From contig JAJTUP010000011.1 in assembly GCA_021399435.1 (NCBI GenBank), forward strand, positions 558,001-622,000: a stretch of DNA of 64,000 nt. The letters are read 5' to 3'. Positions within the stretch are counted from its first letter, which is position 1; the number at the start of each line of letters is the position of its first letter. Both the position numbers and the translations under genes were made by a program. Positions 12,577-24,169 of this stretch are shown one piece after another. The notes under the pieces were generated by a model, which did not search any database, was not told the origin of the DNA, and saw only the letters and a list, made by a program, of their open reading frames with translations. The DNA comes from Diaporthe sp. PMI_573 (taxonomy: Eukaryota > Ascomycota > Sordariomycetes > Diaporthales > Diaporthaceae).

Positions 12577-14305
12577 ATGCTCAAAACATGTACCCGATGC
12601 CGGACCAGGCGCATCAAGGCAAGTCGTCCGTTACCCCAGTTCAAGGCGCGGGCCCGGCTGTCAACCTGAAGCGCGGATGCCGTGCTGTGTAACTTGCGGG
12701 TGTTGACTTTATAGCTCCTCAGTGTGATGCGCGTCTACCAGCATGTCAAAACTGTCACAAGTCTGGTCTTTCGTGTTCATTCTACGACGATGTGCTGCAG
12801 CAGGATGTTCCGAGGAGTCACATAAAGAGCCTTTATGACCGCATCGAAGAGCTCAAAGCCATCGTTGCCGTCCACCACACACACGCCCAGAATCCCGACA
12901 ACACCACTTCAGGCCCCACAGACCCGGGTGCTCCGTTCCAATTCGTCTTGCGGTCCCGCAATGGCACCCTTTTCCTCGAGCAGTCTCCTCCAGTCATCAT
13001 CGGCGATGCCACTATCCGCAAGCTTCTTGACCAGGGTGTCAGGATCGAGTCGCCTTTCCTGCTCCCGGGGAACCTCAACCCCGAGGAGGAGGGAATCAAC
13101 GTCCTCACAGCGTCCAGGCTCGACAGGGGCTCACTATCGCCGAGCACAGTCCGCCTATTACTGGCCCACTACGTGCGATGCATCGAGCCAACTCTGCCCG
13201 CCAGCGTCACCCTGCCCGACGAGAGCGAGGCGAGCCTCAAGCATATGGCAGAGCCGGACAGGTGCTGCGTGCTTCTTGCTTGCGCAATCGCTGCTACGCA
13301 TAAAAGCTACTATGCGCCGGCCTGGAAGGTCGTGGCCACCACCTGCCGTGAGTGGGGCGGCGAGCTCGCCGCCCAGTTCGTGACGGGGCCGAACGACCAA
13401 AACGTCGTCATCTTGCTGCTGCTCATCATATACGAGCTTGCTGATCCGGAGAGAGGTCTGATATGGGAGCTCTTAAGCTTTGCAACCAGGTCCTGCCTGG
13501 AACTCGGCTGGCATCGCATGGATGAGCAGGCCATTCATCCATTGCCGGGGCCCACATTACCGGCCACCTCTCAAACCAGGCGACTACCGCCGGAAACCAA
13601 GAAGAGAACGCTGTCTGTGCTGATTTACATTGAAAGGTGAGATGATGTTCTTCAACCCCGCACTTTTGTCAGTACCAAGCCTGTCTATGCTGACAAAAGT
13701 TCAGGACGATGAATATTTTAGTTCATCGAACAAGCGTGATCAGCGGTAGCATACCGTGGAATCAAACCGAGAGTGACGTGGCTTATAATTACTGCATCAA
13801 GCTCATGCAACAGCTCTTCGGGCCCTCGAGCTTTGTTGACGTGTCGTCACATTGCCCACTTCGTGCCTCGCTGTCCCACGCCGTCGAGACTCTGCAGCTG
13901 ATGCCACCATCCGAAATATTAACACACTTGGGCTGGATTCTACTGCAACCAACGCTTGTGAACCACCAACCGTGTGGAGTTTGTTCCTCATTTGCAACAA
14001 ATACTCGGTCAAAGAACCATCCATCTCTTCAGGCAAGAGTCTTGTTCGAGGCCTCGTGCCTGGTCGACGCGGCACACTCAATCGTGGTTTCTCGGGAACA
14101 ATTCATCCCGCCGATCTTCGCCACTTGTCGAGCTTTCGCAGGTGGGTGCGTGCTTGTGACGGGGCTCACCTGCCACTGGCCTACGGCGGAAACGTATTCA
14201 ACGTATCTGCTGAAATGCTCAGAAGTGCTCGCTTTCACCTTACCATTGTGGAGGGGCGGGAAGGATTATTACGATGTTTGGAGACAGGTTTCCCGAGCAG
14301 TGTGA
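12577..14305 (+). CDS. Zn2Cys6 transcription factor with a GC-AG first intron
   Basis: Exons 12577-12618, 12723-13636 and 13705-14305 give 518 residues. The ATG at 12577 directly follows in-frame stops and opens MLKTCTRCRTRRIK. The next exon starts CDARLPACQNCHKSGLSC. The join gives a perfect C-X2-C-X6-C-X6-C-X2-C-X6-C cluster only if the 104-bp intron starts with GC (AAG|GCAAGT), the classic context for GC-AG introns. A helical linker (HIKSLYDRIEELKAIV) follows the cluster. A fungal-specific regulator domain occupies the rest (LLACAIAATHKSYYAPAWKV, LLLLIIYELADPERG). Divergent from the other regulator, it lies upstream of the P450 gene. Target genes are inferred from position only. Confidence 0.83.
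12619..12722 (+). other. Non-canonical GC-AG intron
   Basis: Donor AAG|GCAAGT, acceptor ctcctcag|TGT. Using the nearest GT donors instead breaks the zinc-cluster spacing. Confidence 0.75.
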
Positions 14306-14681
14306 GATGCCGGGTAGCAGCTCTTGGTGGCAAAACAAGATTGTCGCAGCCAATTCCACTATGGAGGGAATGCTGCTCGCATTTAAGCTAAACACCGAGC
14401 TCCTCACGAGAGAGTGTCACCGTGACTTCCTTGTCACTGCGAAACTGTGGGCCTCGGGATCCGGCGTCTGGGTCGATGGATCCGGCGGGTAGCGCCGAAA
14501 ACACTCACCGTAGGAATGATTTATTAGTTTTGAATGATATCATCACGTCCTCTTCCTTTGAGATTGTCGCAGGAAAAGCTTGCGACTTTTGGAGGACAAG
14601 CTCATGTGTTGGACCGTGCATGATACTACGCCTTGGTGTCCTCGATTCTTGGCCTCTTCTCCCACGCACTCATCCATTATC

Positions 14682-16585
14682 ATGACAGACTCACTTGTGC
14701 CGGACGTGACGTCAATACTGGCATACATTGCTCTGATAATCCTCACAGCAGCCATCTACCTGCGTTTCTTTTATGTCGATTTCTCCGCGATTGGAGGGAT
14801 CCCAGAGATCCCAGGCGGCTCCCTCTTGCACGGGCATCTTTATATGCTAGGACAAGACCATGCGACCACAGCGCAGAAATGGTCGCACGATTATGGCTGG
14901 CCGATTTACCAGGTCAGGCTTGGCAGCCGGCGTGTAATTTGCCTGAACGGTTTCGAGGTCGCGAGGGAATGGCTAGTCACTCGTCAAAGTTACACCATCG
15001 ACAGACCTCTAATGTACACCTTCCATAATCTCGTATCCAAGACATCAGGTAGGTCCGATGCAGCTTCTTTGAAGGAGAAAAAAGGCTGAAGCAAAACAAG
15101 CTTCGACTATTGGGACCAACCCTTGGAACGAGCGCACCAGAAAACAACGGCGCGTCGTAGGCTCGTTGACAACCTCCCCGGCAATCAAAAGACTTGCCGG
15201 AATGCTGGACCTCGAGACTTCACGTATGGTTGAGGGACTCTTCGAGGCGAGCAAAGGAGGAGAGTCAATATCGCCCCATATTTACCAGAAGCGGTTGGCA
15301 CTCAACATCGTTCTTATGTTCTGTTACGGAAGGCGCTTCGAAGACATTGCCGACCCACTGCTTCTTCGTATCCTAGACGATGCCAAGATCATTTCAAGGT
15401 GTGTATTTGAACCCCCTCTCAAGCGACTTCCTCGCCAAGCACTAACAAAGCACGGCCACAGCTTTCGATCGACAAATGCTAATGCACAGGATTACGTCCC
15501 GTACCTTAGATCCTACTTCTTTCGCGACGGGGCCCGCTCAACTATGGCGAATCAAGTCCGAGGTCGCAGAGACAAATGGCTAGCCAAACTTCTTGAAGAA
15601 GTCAAAGAGAGCATCGCAACAGAGGACAGAAGGACTTGTGTCGCCTCAGGTTTGCTTACGGATACACAGGAGAGTCTGACGAAAAGTGAGTATCGTAATG
15701 CAAGTTACAGGCTTGGGATATTACTGATGACAGCTCATTCAGATGACGTTCGCACAATACTAGGCGGCCTGATGTCTGGTGGTTTCGAGACGATGTTGGC
15801 GACAGCGATTGCTGGTATCGCCTACCTGGCCAGCCCTGATGGCCAAGTCATACAAGAGAAAGCTTACCTGGAGATGATCAGCGTCGCTGGAGATGTTGAA
15901 GTCGCATTTCAGCAAGCGGTCGAGGAAGAGAAGTTCCCGTACATGGCGGCATTTGTACGCGAAACCCTCCGGCACTACCCTCCGCTTCATATCCTACCGC
16001 CCCGACAAACATACCAGGAATTCGAATGGAATGGTGCGAGCATACCGAAGGGTGTCATGGTTCTCGTGAACGCGCAGGCGATAAACCACGGTACGATCGG
16101 TCATGTATCACATCCACTGTTCATCCCAGAGGCTAACCACCGCAGACCCGGCAATCTATGGTCCAGATGCGCACGTCTTTCGGCCAGAGAGATGGGCTGA
16201 TCCGGAGCTGGCTCATAAGGTGCCTGCGCCGTACCATTTCTCCTATGGTGCAGGATCCAGGGGCTGCACGGCCGTGAACTTTTCGAATCGCATTCTGTAT
16301 GCCATTTTCTCACGCCTGATTTTGACGTTCAAGATCAAGCAGAGCGAGACCAAGCCTCCGTGCTTGCATTATGTGGATTGTACGTGCAGTGTTGCACCAT
16401 GACCCCAACCTTCGCGTATGAGAAATGGCTGACATTTTGAAGACAACGAAGATACTACTGCTCAAGCCGCCATCCCCAAATCATTTGAAGCCTACTTTGA
16501 GGTGAGGGATAGACTGGTATTCGATGCCTGTTTGAAGCAGTCTGAAAAAGGCTCACGGGATGTTACGAACGGTATGGTCAGTTGA
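14682..16585 (+). CDS. Cytochrome P450 monooxygenase
   Basis: Six exons, 14682-15048, 15101-15398, 15462-15685, 15743-16090, 16146-16379 and 16443-16585, sum to 1614 nt, 537 residues. An N-terminal anchor (ILAYIALIILTAAIYLRFF) and an IPGG hinge point to an ER-membrane enzyme. Key motifs are GGLMSGGFETM (I helix; the usual Thr is at GFET), ETLRHYPP (K-helix ExxR), FRPERW, and the heme loop FSYGAGSRGC with the axial Cys. The C-terminus IPKSFEAYFEVRDRL is typical. It resembles microsomal class E, group I fungal P450s of secondary or xenobiotic metabolism. The substrate is unknown. All five introns are GT-AG and in phase. It sits between a regulator and an amino acid permease on the same strand. 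Confidence 0.9.
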
Positions 16586-17371
16586 TCATGCGCCAGTGCG
16601 ACCATTGATCCAGGCCAGGTGACAAGACGGCAGAATATAGTTACGTGTTTACTGTGTGCAATGGCAGAGCCAGTAGTTCCTTTGGGCTAGCGATAATCAG
16701 CATTTCCGTGTGTTATGCATTTTCTAGGGGGTGTTGTTTGCGTTGATAGAGAGTGGAGCGTGCCTGGTAACTAGGTAGTCTATCTTGCCGCCGGACGTTC
16801 TCAGCTTTCCCACAACAGCTGAATCATTGACAGTTGACCAGGCAAACTTAATCTACACGTAACATTACACTGAATTTCTCCTCAAAACAGGCCCTTGCCA
16901 GCACCGTTCGAGCCTGTGGCGCCTAGAGGTCTGGGGGACCCCAGTCACGAGAGCCTAAACCTTATCCTTCAATCATCTCCGCCTGTTCCGCCCCGTCAAA
17001 GCGCACGCGATAGCAAGCCCCATCAAACCTTGCCGCAATCCCTCTTCACTAACAACGTTTTTAGCATGGTGGAGATAAGAGTTCCATGCCCAGATCAGCG
17101 CGCTGTTTGCCGGAAGTCAAATTGCGAGCGATCGAGGGGTCATTTCATGTGCTCAGGGCCCTCCCAACCTCCTTCACAGCCGGCTCTGCGTTTGCGGGGC
17201 GAACTAGTGGACGAACGATAATTTCTCACTCCGTCGAGGTACACTCTAGTAAAAATAACACCCACGTGCTAGCCCCGTGTTGCATTGTTGCTTGGCCTGG
17301 TTCGAAGGCCATCTTTGAGATTGTTTCCCGCATCTCAGCCGCGCCGCCAGCTGGGAGTGAAGTCGACAACC
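16586..17371. other. Intergenic region, permease promoter
   Basis: Holds GC-rich patches such as GCCGCCGGACG (about 16789-16799). No gene seen. Confidence 0.4.
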
Positions 17372-19167
17372 ATGATGGCGGCCCAAGACGAAAAGAGGGC
17401 CGCAGAAGACGTCTCGTCGGCACAGGAGTCGGGGGACGATGCTGCAGATACCGTATTGCAGAGTGGGAACATCCTCGGTAAGCTCATGGTGACTAGCTCG
17501 TTACAATTAGAAGAAGACTAATAGATGTGTGTTCAGATGATGGTCTGCAGCGTGGCCTCAAGAACCGCCACCTCATCATGATCTCCTTTGGTGGCGTTGT
17601 AGGTGCAAGTATCTGGTACGGAACGGGCTATGCAATCGCCTACAGCGGTCCAGTCGGGGCCCTGATATGCTTCTTCATAATAGGCGTTGACGTCTACTTT
17701 GTGATGCAATGCCTGGGAGAAATGAGCACTCTGTTCCCCATCCAAGGCGCCTTCATCGAGCTTGCCGGAAGATTCGTCGACCCATCACTTGCTTTTTCCT
17801 TGGGCTGGAATTACTTCTACCTGTGGGTTACTAACGTCGCTGGCGACTTCAACGCAAGCTCGATTATAATGGGATACTGGACCGACAAGGTACCAAGCTA
17901 TGGCTGGATTTTAATATGGTTTGCCTTTTATCAGGGGACTTCACTGCTCGGCGTCGTTGTGTGGGGAGAAATGGAGTTCTATTTCGCCTGTTGGAAGCTT
18001 TTTTGCATCCTCGGGGGATTCCTCTGCGCAATTCTGCTCAATACCGGCGCCATTGGCGGCGAGTACATAGGATTCCGGTTTTGGAGAGACCCGGGTCCTA
18101 TCGCCAATGGCATCAATGGGTTTGGACAGTGCTTCCTGCTCGCAGCGGTCTATTATTGCGGAACGGAGATGCTGGCGCTCACGGCTGCTGAGTCTAAAAA
18201 CCCAACGAGAGACCTACCGAAGGCTATTAAGCAGACTTTCTGGAGAGTTCTCATCATTTTCATGTCAGTGAGCCCATCAGAAAGCCATTTTGGAACCTTG
18301 TCACCCACTGATCGTCCGTTATAGGGGCCTTGTATTTTTCGCAGGCATTATTGTACCGTCAGACAGCCCTGACCTCCTCACAGCTGCCACGAGGTCTGGA
18401 AAATCGCCTTGGACCATTGCCTTCGCAAATGCCGGCGCACCTCAACTTGGGCACGTAGTCAATGTTGTAATGTAAGCACATTCCCCATCTGCAGGTCGCT
18501 TCCCTTCTGACGCTAACTACCCAGGATCACGGCTCAACTGTCCTCCATGAACTCAGCCCTTTACGTGGCATCTCGGAGTCTGGTCTCCCTTGCGAAAGCA
18601 GGCCGCGCACCCAAGTTCTTTGCGAAGACCACCAAGAACGGGACACCAGCAAACGCCCTTATCTTCTCAAATCTGCTCGGGCTCGTTTCTATGCTCAACT
18701 ACACCGCAGGCCCAGGAAAGGTCTTCAGCTACCTCACAAGCATCAGCGGCTCGGCTACCTATATCGCATGGGCCGTTATTGGCGTCACCCATATACGATT
18801 TCGCAAAGGCTGGATCGCGCAGGGGAACCGAGTTGAGGACCTACCGTTCCGCGCCCTGTGGTATCCCTACGGCACGATTTTTGTCATCTTCATCAACACT
18901 CTGCTTGTCTTTATTGCAGGCTATAGTGTTTTCATTGGAGATTTCGACGCGGTCGGTTTCGTTATCAATTACATTGTCATTGCAGTCTTCGTCCTGCTAT
19001 TCTGCGGTTGGAAGATCCTGAAGAGGACGAAATTCGTGTCGCTCTCAGAGATGGACCTCACGACGGGCAGGCGACAGGTTTCAGTGACTCTGGAACACGA
19101 TGATGTTGAGAAAGAGAAGACGCAGATTCCTTGGTATGTCAAGATGAAGCGCTTGATATTTAGCTAA
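17372..19167 (+). CDS. Amino acid permease (AAT/APC family)
   Basis: Exons 17372-17477, 17537-18263, 18325-18471 and 18525-19167 give 540 residues. The N-terminus is hydrophilic and acidic. Then comes RGLKNRHLIMISFGGVVGAS, the first permease helix, with the family's helix-breaking Gly pattern. About 12 membrane segments can be traced (VGALICFFIIGVDVYFVMQCLG, GWNYFYLWVTNVAGDFNASS, YNPTRDLPKAIKQTFWRV-like cytosolic loop, FVIFINTLLVFIAGYSVFIG). The conserved SxxNSALYVASRSL loop is present in the last exon. It imports amino acids by proton symport at the plasma membrane. It probably supplies the substrate for the oxidoreductase, aminotransferase or P450 encoded upstream. The start is the first of two ATGs (17372, 17375). 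Confidence 0.9.
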
Positions 19168-19821
19168 ATTCCGGCACGTTGTTGTACTCGGTCGATTTGG
19201 TCGAAATGACGTCGCAACACATGGCGAAAGACCCCTCAACACGAACTTGTCGCCAAGCTGGGATATGATCGACCTCGTTACTCTACTAGAAATTTGATGC
19301 TGCCTGTATACGTCCTCGGCGCTCCACTAACTAAAAGTTGACCCTTTTTCTTCCCGAAGATGGTGCTTACGGACGCACTTGAAATGTAGACCGTGAACCC
19401 GAATCAATTACACTGCATGTGCTGAAAAGTGAAACGCCTGCTTCGAAGCCCTCTGCAAAGGACAATGTCAATCGTAAAGTAATGCAGTTTACAAGCGGAT
19501 CGAACCGCCTATCAAGGGATACTGATGGACTTCCTATCTCGCAATGCGTAATTGCCGGGCCCGGCCCGAGCAGTGGAGACGGACCGGTAGCTGGGCCGGC
19601 GAGTCACGACGACACCCGGCGCACATGTTTGGAACCTTATTTTGAACGCCTCATAGCTCGGACGTAGCACCGGGTCACATAACCCCACACCCAACATCGA
19701 GTCTGGCTTAACAACCTCAACCGACATCCGCGTTGAAACTCACCAAGGAAAATAATCGCCATCTTCAGCCACACTTGTCTTTCGGCCTTCGCCTCTCTCA
19801 AACACTCCATCCACAATAATC
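19168..19821. other. Intergenic region, HAD hydrolase promoter
   Basis: Contains the palindromic CCGGGCCCGGCC at 19555-19566 and a further CCGG-rich stretch to about 19600. No gene seen. Confidence 0.4.
19555..19566. promoter_or_regulatory. CCGGGCCCGGCC candidate regulator site
   Basis: Third member of the CCGG palindrome set, about 255 bp upstream of the HAD hydrolase ATG. The function is inferred. Confidence 0.3.
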
Positions 19822-20614
19822 ATGGCCAGCGGCGGCAAGCACGTCGTCTTCGACATTGTCGGGACATGCGTCGGGTACGAAGCCTTCTTCGACATCCTAG
19901 ACGCCCGCATCGGCGACCGCCTCCGCGCACACGGCATTAGCCCCAAGATCTTTGGATTCTCGTGGATGGAGTGCGCGGAGCGCGAGTTCACCTTCCTCGA
20001 CCTCTCGGGCCGCTACAAGCCCTTCTTCCCCATCTTCAGGCCGCTCTTCTTCCGCGTGCTCGGCCAGGTCGGCATCCCGAAGCCCAGGGAGCTCTTCACC
20101 GAGGAGGACGCCGAGGTGTGCGCTGAGGGCTACAAGGCGCTCAAGGCGAGGCCGGGAGTCCAGGAGGCGTGGCAGAAGCTCAGGGATGCGGGGTTCACGG
20201 TCTGGGCGCTCACGACGGGCGACAAGACGAGGGTCAAGGGGTACCTGGCTGGCGCGGGTCTGCATTGTCCTGACGAGAACTTCTTCACGTGCGACGGTCT
20301 GGATGTCAGGAAGCCTGTGCCCGCGGCTTACCAATTCGTCTTGAACCAGTTCAAGGGCGCTGAGGAGACTTGGTTTGCCGCCGCCCACATGTGGGACGCA
20401 TCAGGAGCAAAGGCGAATGGGTGAGTAACTTTGACTCCGTGGTGAATACCTGCGGACTTTCTCGGAAGCTGACAAGTGGTCGTTTAGATTCAAGGCTGCA
20501 TGGTGCTCAGTATGGGAGATCGAGCCAGTGCCTGAGGTGTTTGGTGAAGTCGACGTGGTCGCAGATAGTTTGGTTGAGATGGCCGAGAAGATCATCGAGG
20601 CGTCCAAGAAATAA
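19822..20614 (+). CDS. Haloacid dehalogenase-like hydrolase (type II 2-haloacid dehalogenase family)
   Basis: Exons 19822-20420 and 20488-20614 give 241 residues, the normal length for L-2-haloacid dehalogenase. Motif I is VVFDIVGTCVGYE with the nucleophilic Asp; motif II is WALTTGDK; motif III is the Lys of DVRKPVP; motif IV is AHMWDASGAKANGF, the intron splitting the last Gly codon. A helical cap lies between motifs I and II. Members hydrolyse C-halogen or phosphate-ester bonds. Fungal versions are common in catabolic clusters and their physiological substrate is usually unknown. It is the last gene of the block on the + strand. Confidence 0.87.
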
Positions 20615-22434
20615 GAAAAACTGGTATAATTACCGGACTCGATGGAGCAGACTGCAGTTGAACCCAAGACAAAAGGAGTGTGCCATATCTTGGCCTCGTA
20701 TAGTTGCAAGGGGAGGCCACCTCGCCTCGGGGTCGAGTCCAGTCGAGTTTTAGATTGTATCAAAAGCTTACTGTTTACACTATTCGGCGATTCATCATGA
20801 AGACTGCTGCCTAGGCTGGCTCATGTGAACATCTTGTCTTCCGCTCTGTGGGTCGCCTAAACTGCTTACTCTCTGTGCACCGTCGGCTTTCTGATGGATA
20901 GCACGACATTTCGTGGATAACAGCATCATATTGAGTTCGCTGCAAATACAAGGCTCAAATCTCAAATCCGCCTCCAAGTCTGCACGGCTCATGCCACAAC
21001 ACAAGCACTGCATGAGTGATCCAATACGCAGATTTCAGGAATTGGAGCTAGACCCGGACCAATTCAACCGGATTCAAGTATCACGCGCTTGAGCCCCCCC
21101 CCCCCGGTATCACGATGACCCCAAATCTTTGTGGACTGTTATCTGGTGTTCTTTTAGCTCTGTATTATTGACTTAGCATATCGAACCGAGGCGGGAGTTG
21201 AGGTCGTGTAGCATACTTTGGCTGTGGATGATACGCACATGAGAGCGCCAAATGCGAGAGAGAGGAGAAAACAGAGGGAAGCCTTCGTCCCTGGGGCGCA
21301 CTCTGGTAGCTGAACGTCATCATCTGTGCAGTGAGGGGACGTCGCAGAAACCTCTCTCGCATAGAAATCACGCATCTCAAGACCCATGCCTAAGCGTGCA
21401 ATCGGACAATTTGGCCCAGCCGTTGAACAAAAGGCTCGGCACGATGAATTAATGACGGGAATGATCAGCTCATAGAACCAGCGGTGAAAAGCCGTTGCAG
21501 CAGTAATACGCGACCCGCGCGGCCTTTGTGGGGTCATTGTTGTGAAACGAGAATGCCGTGATACTTGAGACGTATTACTGCTGCATACCTACGGCAATGA
21601 GCAGCGTCTGGTGCGGCCCCGACCGTGTCGTCCGCGACGCGCCGAAGGACTGACCGACATCGTTTACTGTGAGGGTTGACGGGAAGAGTCTTGAAGTTGG
21701 TAAGCCGGGTGAAAGCGCGGTCAAAACCCTTGTGGCCTGGGAGAAAAGCGTAGACACACAGAAGGTCTCTGAGCATAATACCCAGTGGGTGGTCACAGCG
21801 ACGCCGCCTGACAACGCGGATCCGCCAGACTCCATGCGCCGGAGGAGCGGAACCGTTGGACCCTTAGTAAACACGAAGTAAGCGGAACCGCAAGATAAGT
21901 AAGCACATAAATGTAAAATGCATTTATTAGCGGCGCTTCATCTAATTCCCCACACATATGGAGCGGTCTGGTCTTTCTTGTTTGGCGCTGAGGGCCTCGG
22001 CCGCATTCCATGCAGCCACTACTATATGCTTCTTCCCGAAGAATTGTCACGGGAAGACTGTTGTGGAGGCTTCAGCACCAATGATCTACCAGTGTTGGTC
22101 CCAGGAAAACCTTGGCATGGGCTGCTCTTCTCGAATCGTAAGTCTTTATGCATTATCCATCGCTCCACCTTGACATGTGGCTGAGCTCCATATGAGTGAT
22201 ACGAGGAACGACCACTTGACCTTACAGGACATTCCGCAAGACGATCAAACGCCAATTATATACATACATTCCAGAAGGTTACATTGTGGCTTGAAGTTGA
22301 TGCATGATCTACGCGGGCCGGGTGGGCTCTGCCACGTGCCAGTCTTTCCGCGAGGACATCGTGTCGGTCAATTTGCAGCATGTTGTGCCCATTTGGTTCG
22401 GAACCTGTGAGTAGATTGCCCGGATGGAGCACAT
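20615..22434. other. Long intergenic region
   Basis: Contains a C-run (about 21094-21105) and several ORFs under 130 aa without coding character. I see no supported gene. Confidence 0.4.
21094..21105. repeat. Poly-C tract
   Basis: About a dozen consecutive C residues (G-run on the other strand). Confidence 0.7.
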
Positions 22435-23310
22435 TCAATCAATCTCTGGCGACTCCAGGCTCACGGACTTCAAAGGTATTTCCAGCTCGTCGTCTTGCTT
22501 TTCACATCCCCCATTCGCCTCCGTCTCGGGCATCAGCGGTTTTGTAACCCTCATCTCAATCCGCTGCAGCTCGATCTCTAGTACAGGAGTGTCCTCAGGG
22601 ACTTTTGACTGCAGCCGGTTATCCTCGACGTCGAAGTACAGGGCCCAGAAATGTCCTTCTTGGACAGCGCAGAAACCCTCCCATCCACCCAATGTCAGTC
22701 TTCGGTCTTGCCGTGTGCAGTCGAAAGGGGCTTTGAAGTTTGGCTCGGCCAAGTCTCTTGTACCAAACTTGACCTCGTAGGTCTGGCGATCTATATAGAT
22801 CCAGTTCCTGACGGTGCCGGTCAGCGCTGTCTATGAGCAGAAGAACATTGAATGATGGTAGGTGGAGGATATGGACCACAATCTATTGTAGTCAGCGTCA
22901 CTTACATGACAGGAGGATCGTCCATGATTGTAGAGACAAGACCTTCGTGCTGAGTTTCTGGGAATGGGAGGAAGTATCCCGCAAAGCGATGACCGAAAGG
23001 AATGTCGTACTCTGTTCCTGTGTCGATATAGAGCTTAAAGTGATGTCTGGGTCAATTGCCGGCCTGGACTGAGCCCCGTCATGCGGCCACAAAAGAAGGT
23101 GGAAGGGATACGAACTTTGTCCCCCGAGAGGATCACATGTTTCCCCTCGAGCAAGGGACTGTACCGCGAAGACTTTGTGCAATGGACCACGAGATTGTTT
23201 TTCCGGCTGCGATGCTCCTGCCTCCGCGCCCTCGCCTGCGTCTGCCTGATGGCTTCCGCTGCCCCGAACACCGAGGCAAAGGCCACAATGAACGACACCT
23301 GCTGCGACAT
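22435..23310 (-). CDS. Conserved fungal protein of unknown function
   Basis: Exons 23310-23116, 23033-22906 and 22807-22435 give 231 residues. The N-terminus MSQQVSFIVAFASVFGAAEA is hydrophobic (anchor or signal). A basic stretch, RARRQEHRSRKNNLVVHC, follows. The body has Gly/Tyr/Pro-rich blocks (FAGYFLPFPETQHEGLV, MNWIYIDRQTYEVKFGT) and a strongly patterned DCTRQDRRLTLGGWEGFCAV. The C-terminus is acidic. These blocks resemble a widespread, uncharacterised family of small fungal proteins. The joins are supported because each block reads on in the same frame across the introns. No catalytic motif was recognised. It is divergent from the small gene at 24170. Confidence 0.72.
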
Positions 23311-24169
23311 GCTGCTTAGCGAGCGGAGCACCCCACACTAGCGGGTGTTCCTTCTAGTCGTGGAAGACCTCGCAGCTCGAGGGCGGTCTTATGTGAAGAG
23401 TGTGTCGTCTGGACTGCCGGAGCCCAGATTGACTCGAGCCACCAGAGTGACACAGCACAAGCCATCGTTCGATGTCTCCGTCCGAGGCGCCCTTGTGTGA
23501 CGTGTTTAGCCCAATCGGTACGTTAAACGTGGAATGTGAAGCATAAAGGTAGATCCCCGCAGGATGTGGTATCCCAGGCGCCAAGTTGCGTCCCGACGGG
23601 GATGAGCCGGGCAGATCGATGCCGTGTATCAGGCTTGGCACCTGGCTGCAGCAGCGTGGTTGCTTTTGTTCGCTGACTCGGCAATCGAGACTGCTCTAGC
23701 ACTTGCGTGTAGCTTCAATCCGGCGGTGCTTCCCACCAGCCCTCGCATGAAAAACATTCGATGTGCTATATGTGGCTGACTCGAAAGAGTAAGCCGCATC
23801 TTCGGCGGCCCTTCCCGTCGGCCGACCTGGGGGATCGATCCTCGCGGCTGCCCGATGAGGTGCACGGCTGTGACCCGTGAAGGGATGCAGGTGGCGGGCT
23901 CCAGACCTCAACACTTGAGATATCCCTCCACACCGAAGAGGAAGATGCGACCAAAACGCGATGGAAGACAAAGTATAAAGAGCATATGCCTCCCTCAGCA
24001 ATCGGATTCATAGCATCGCTCATCTCACACAGCTCAAGCAGCAGGATTCAATTGAGCCTTGCATCTTCTTCGCACGATATCCATCCCAAGATCCGCCCGA
24101 TTCCCTCCGGACCCTCCAACTGAAACCATTTCTTTCCAAAGCATCCAGGGCAGACCATTCAGAGAAGCC
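23311..24169. other. Divergent intergenic region
   Basis: Promoter region of two divergent small genes. It has minus-strand ORFs near 23354-24023 that I could not support. Confidence 0.35.

Noticed and set aside
21154..21876. Overlapping minus-strand ORFs suggestive of a transposon relic
   Set aside because: I could not find reverse-transcriptase, integrase or transposase motifs in any frame.
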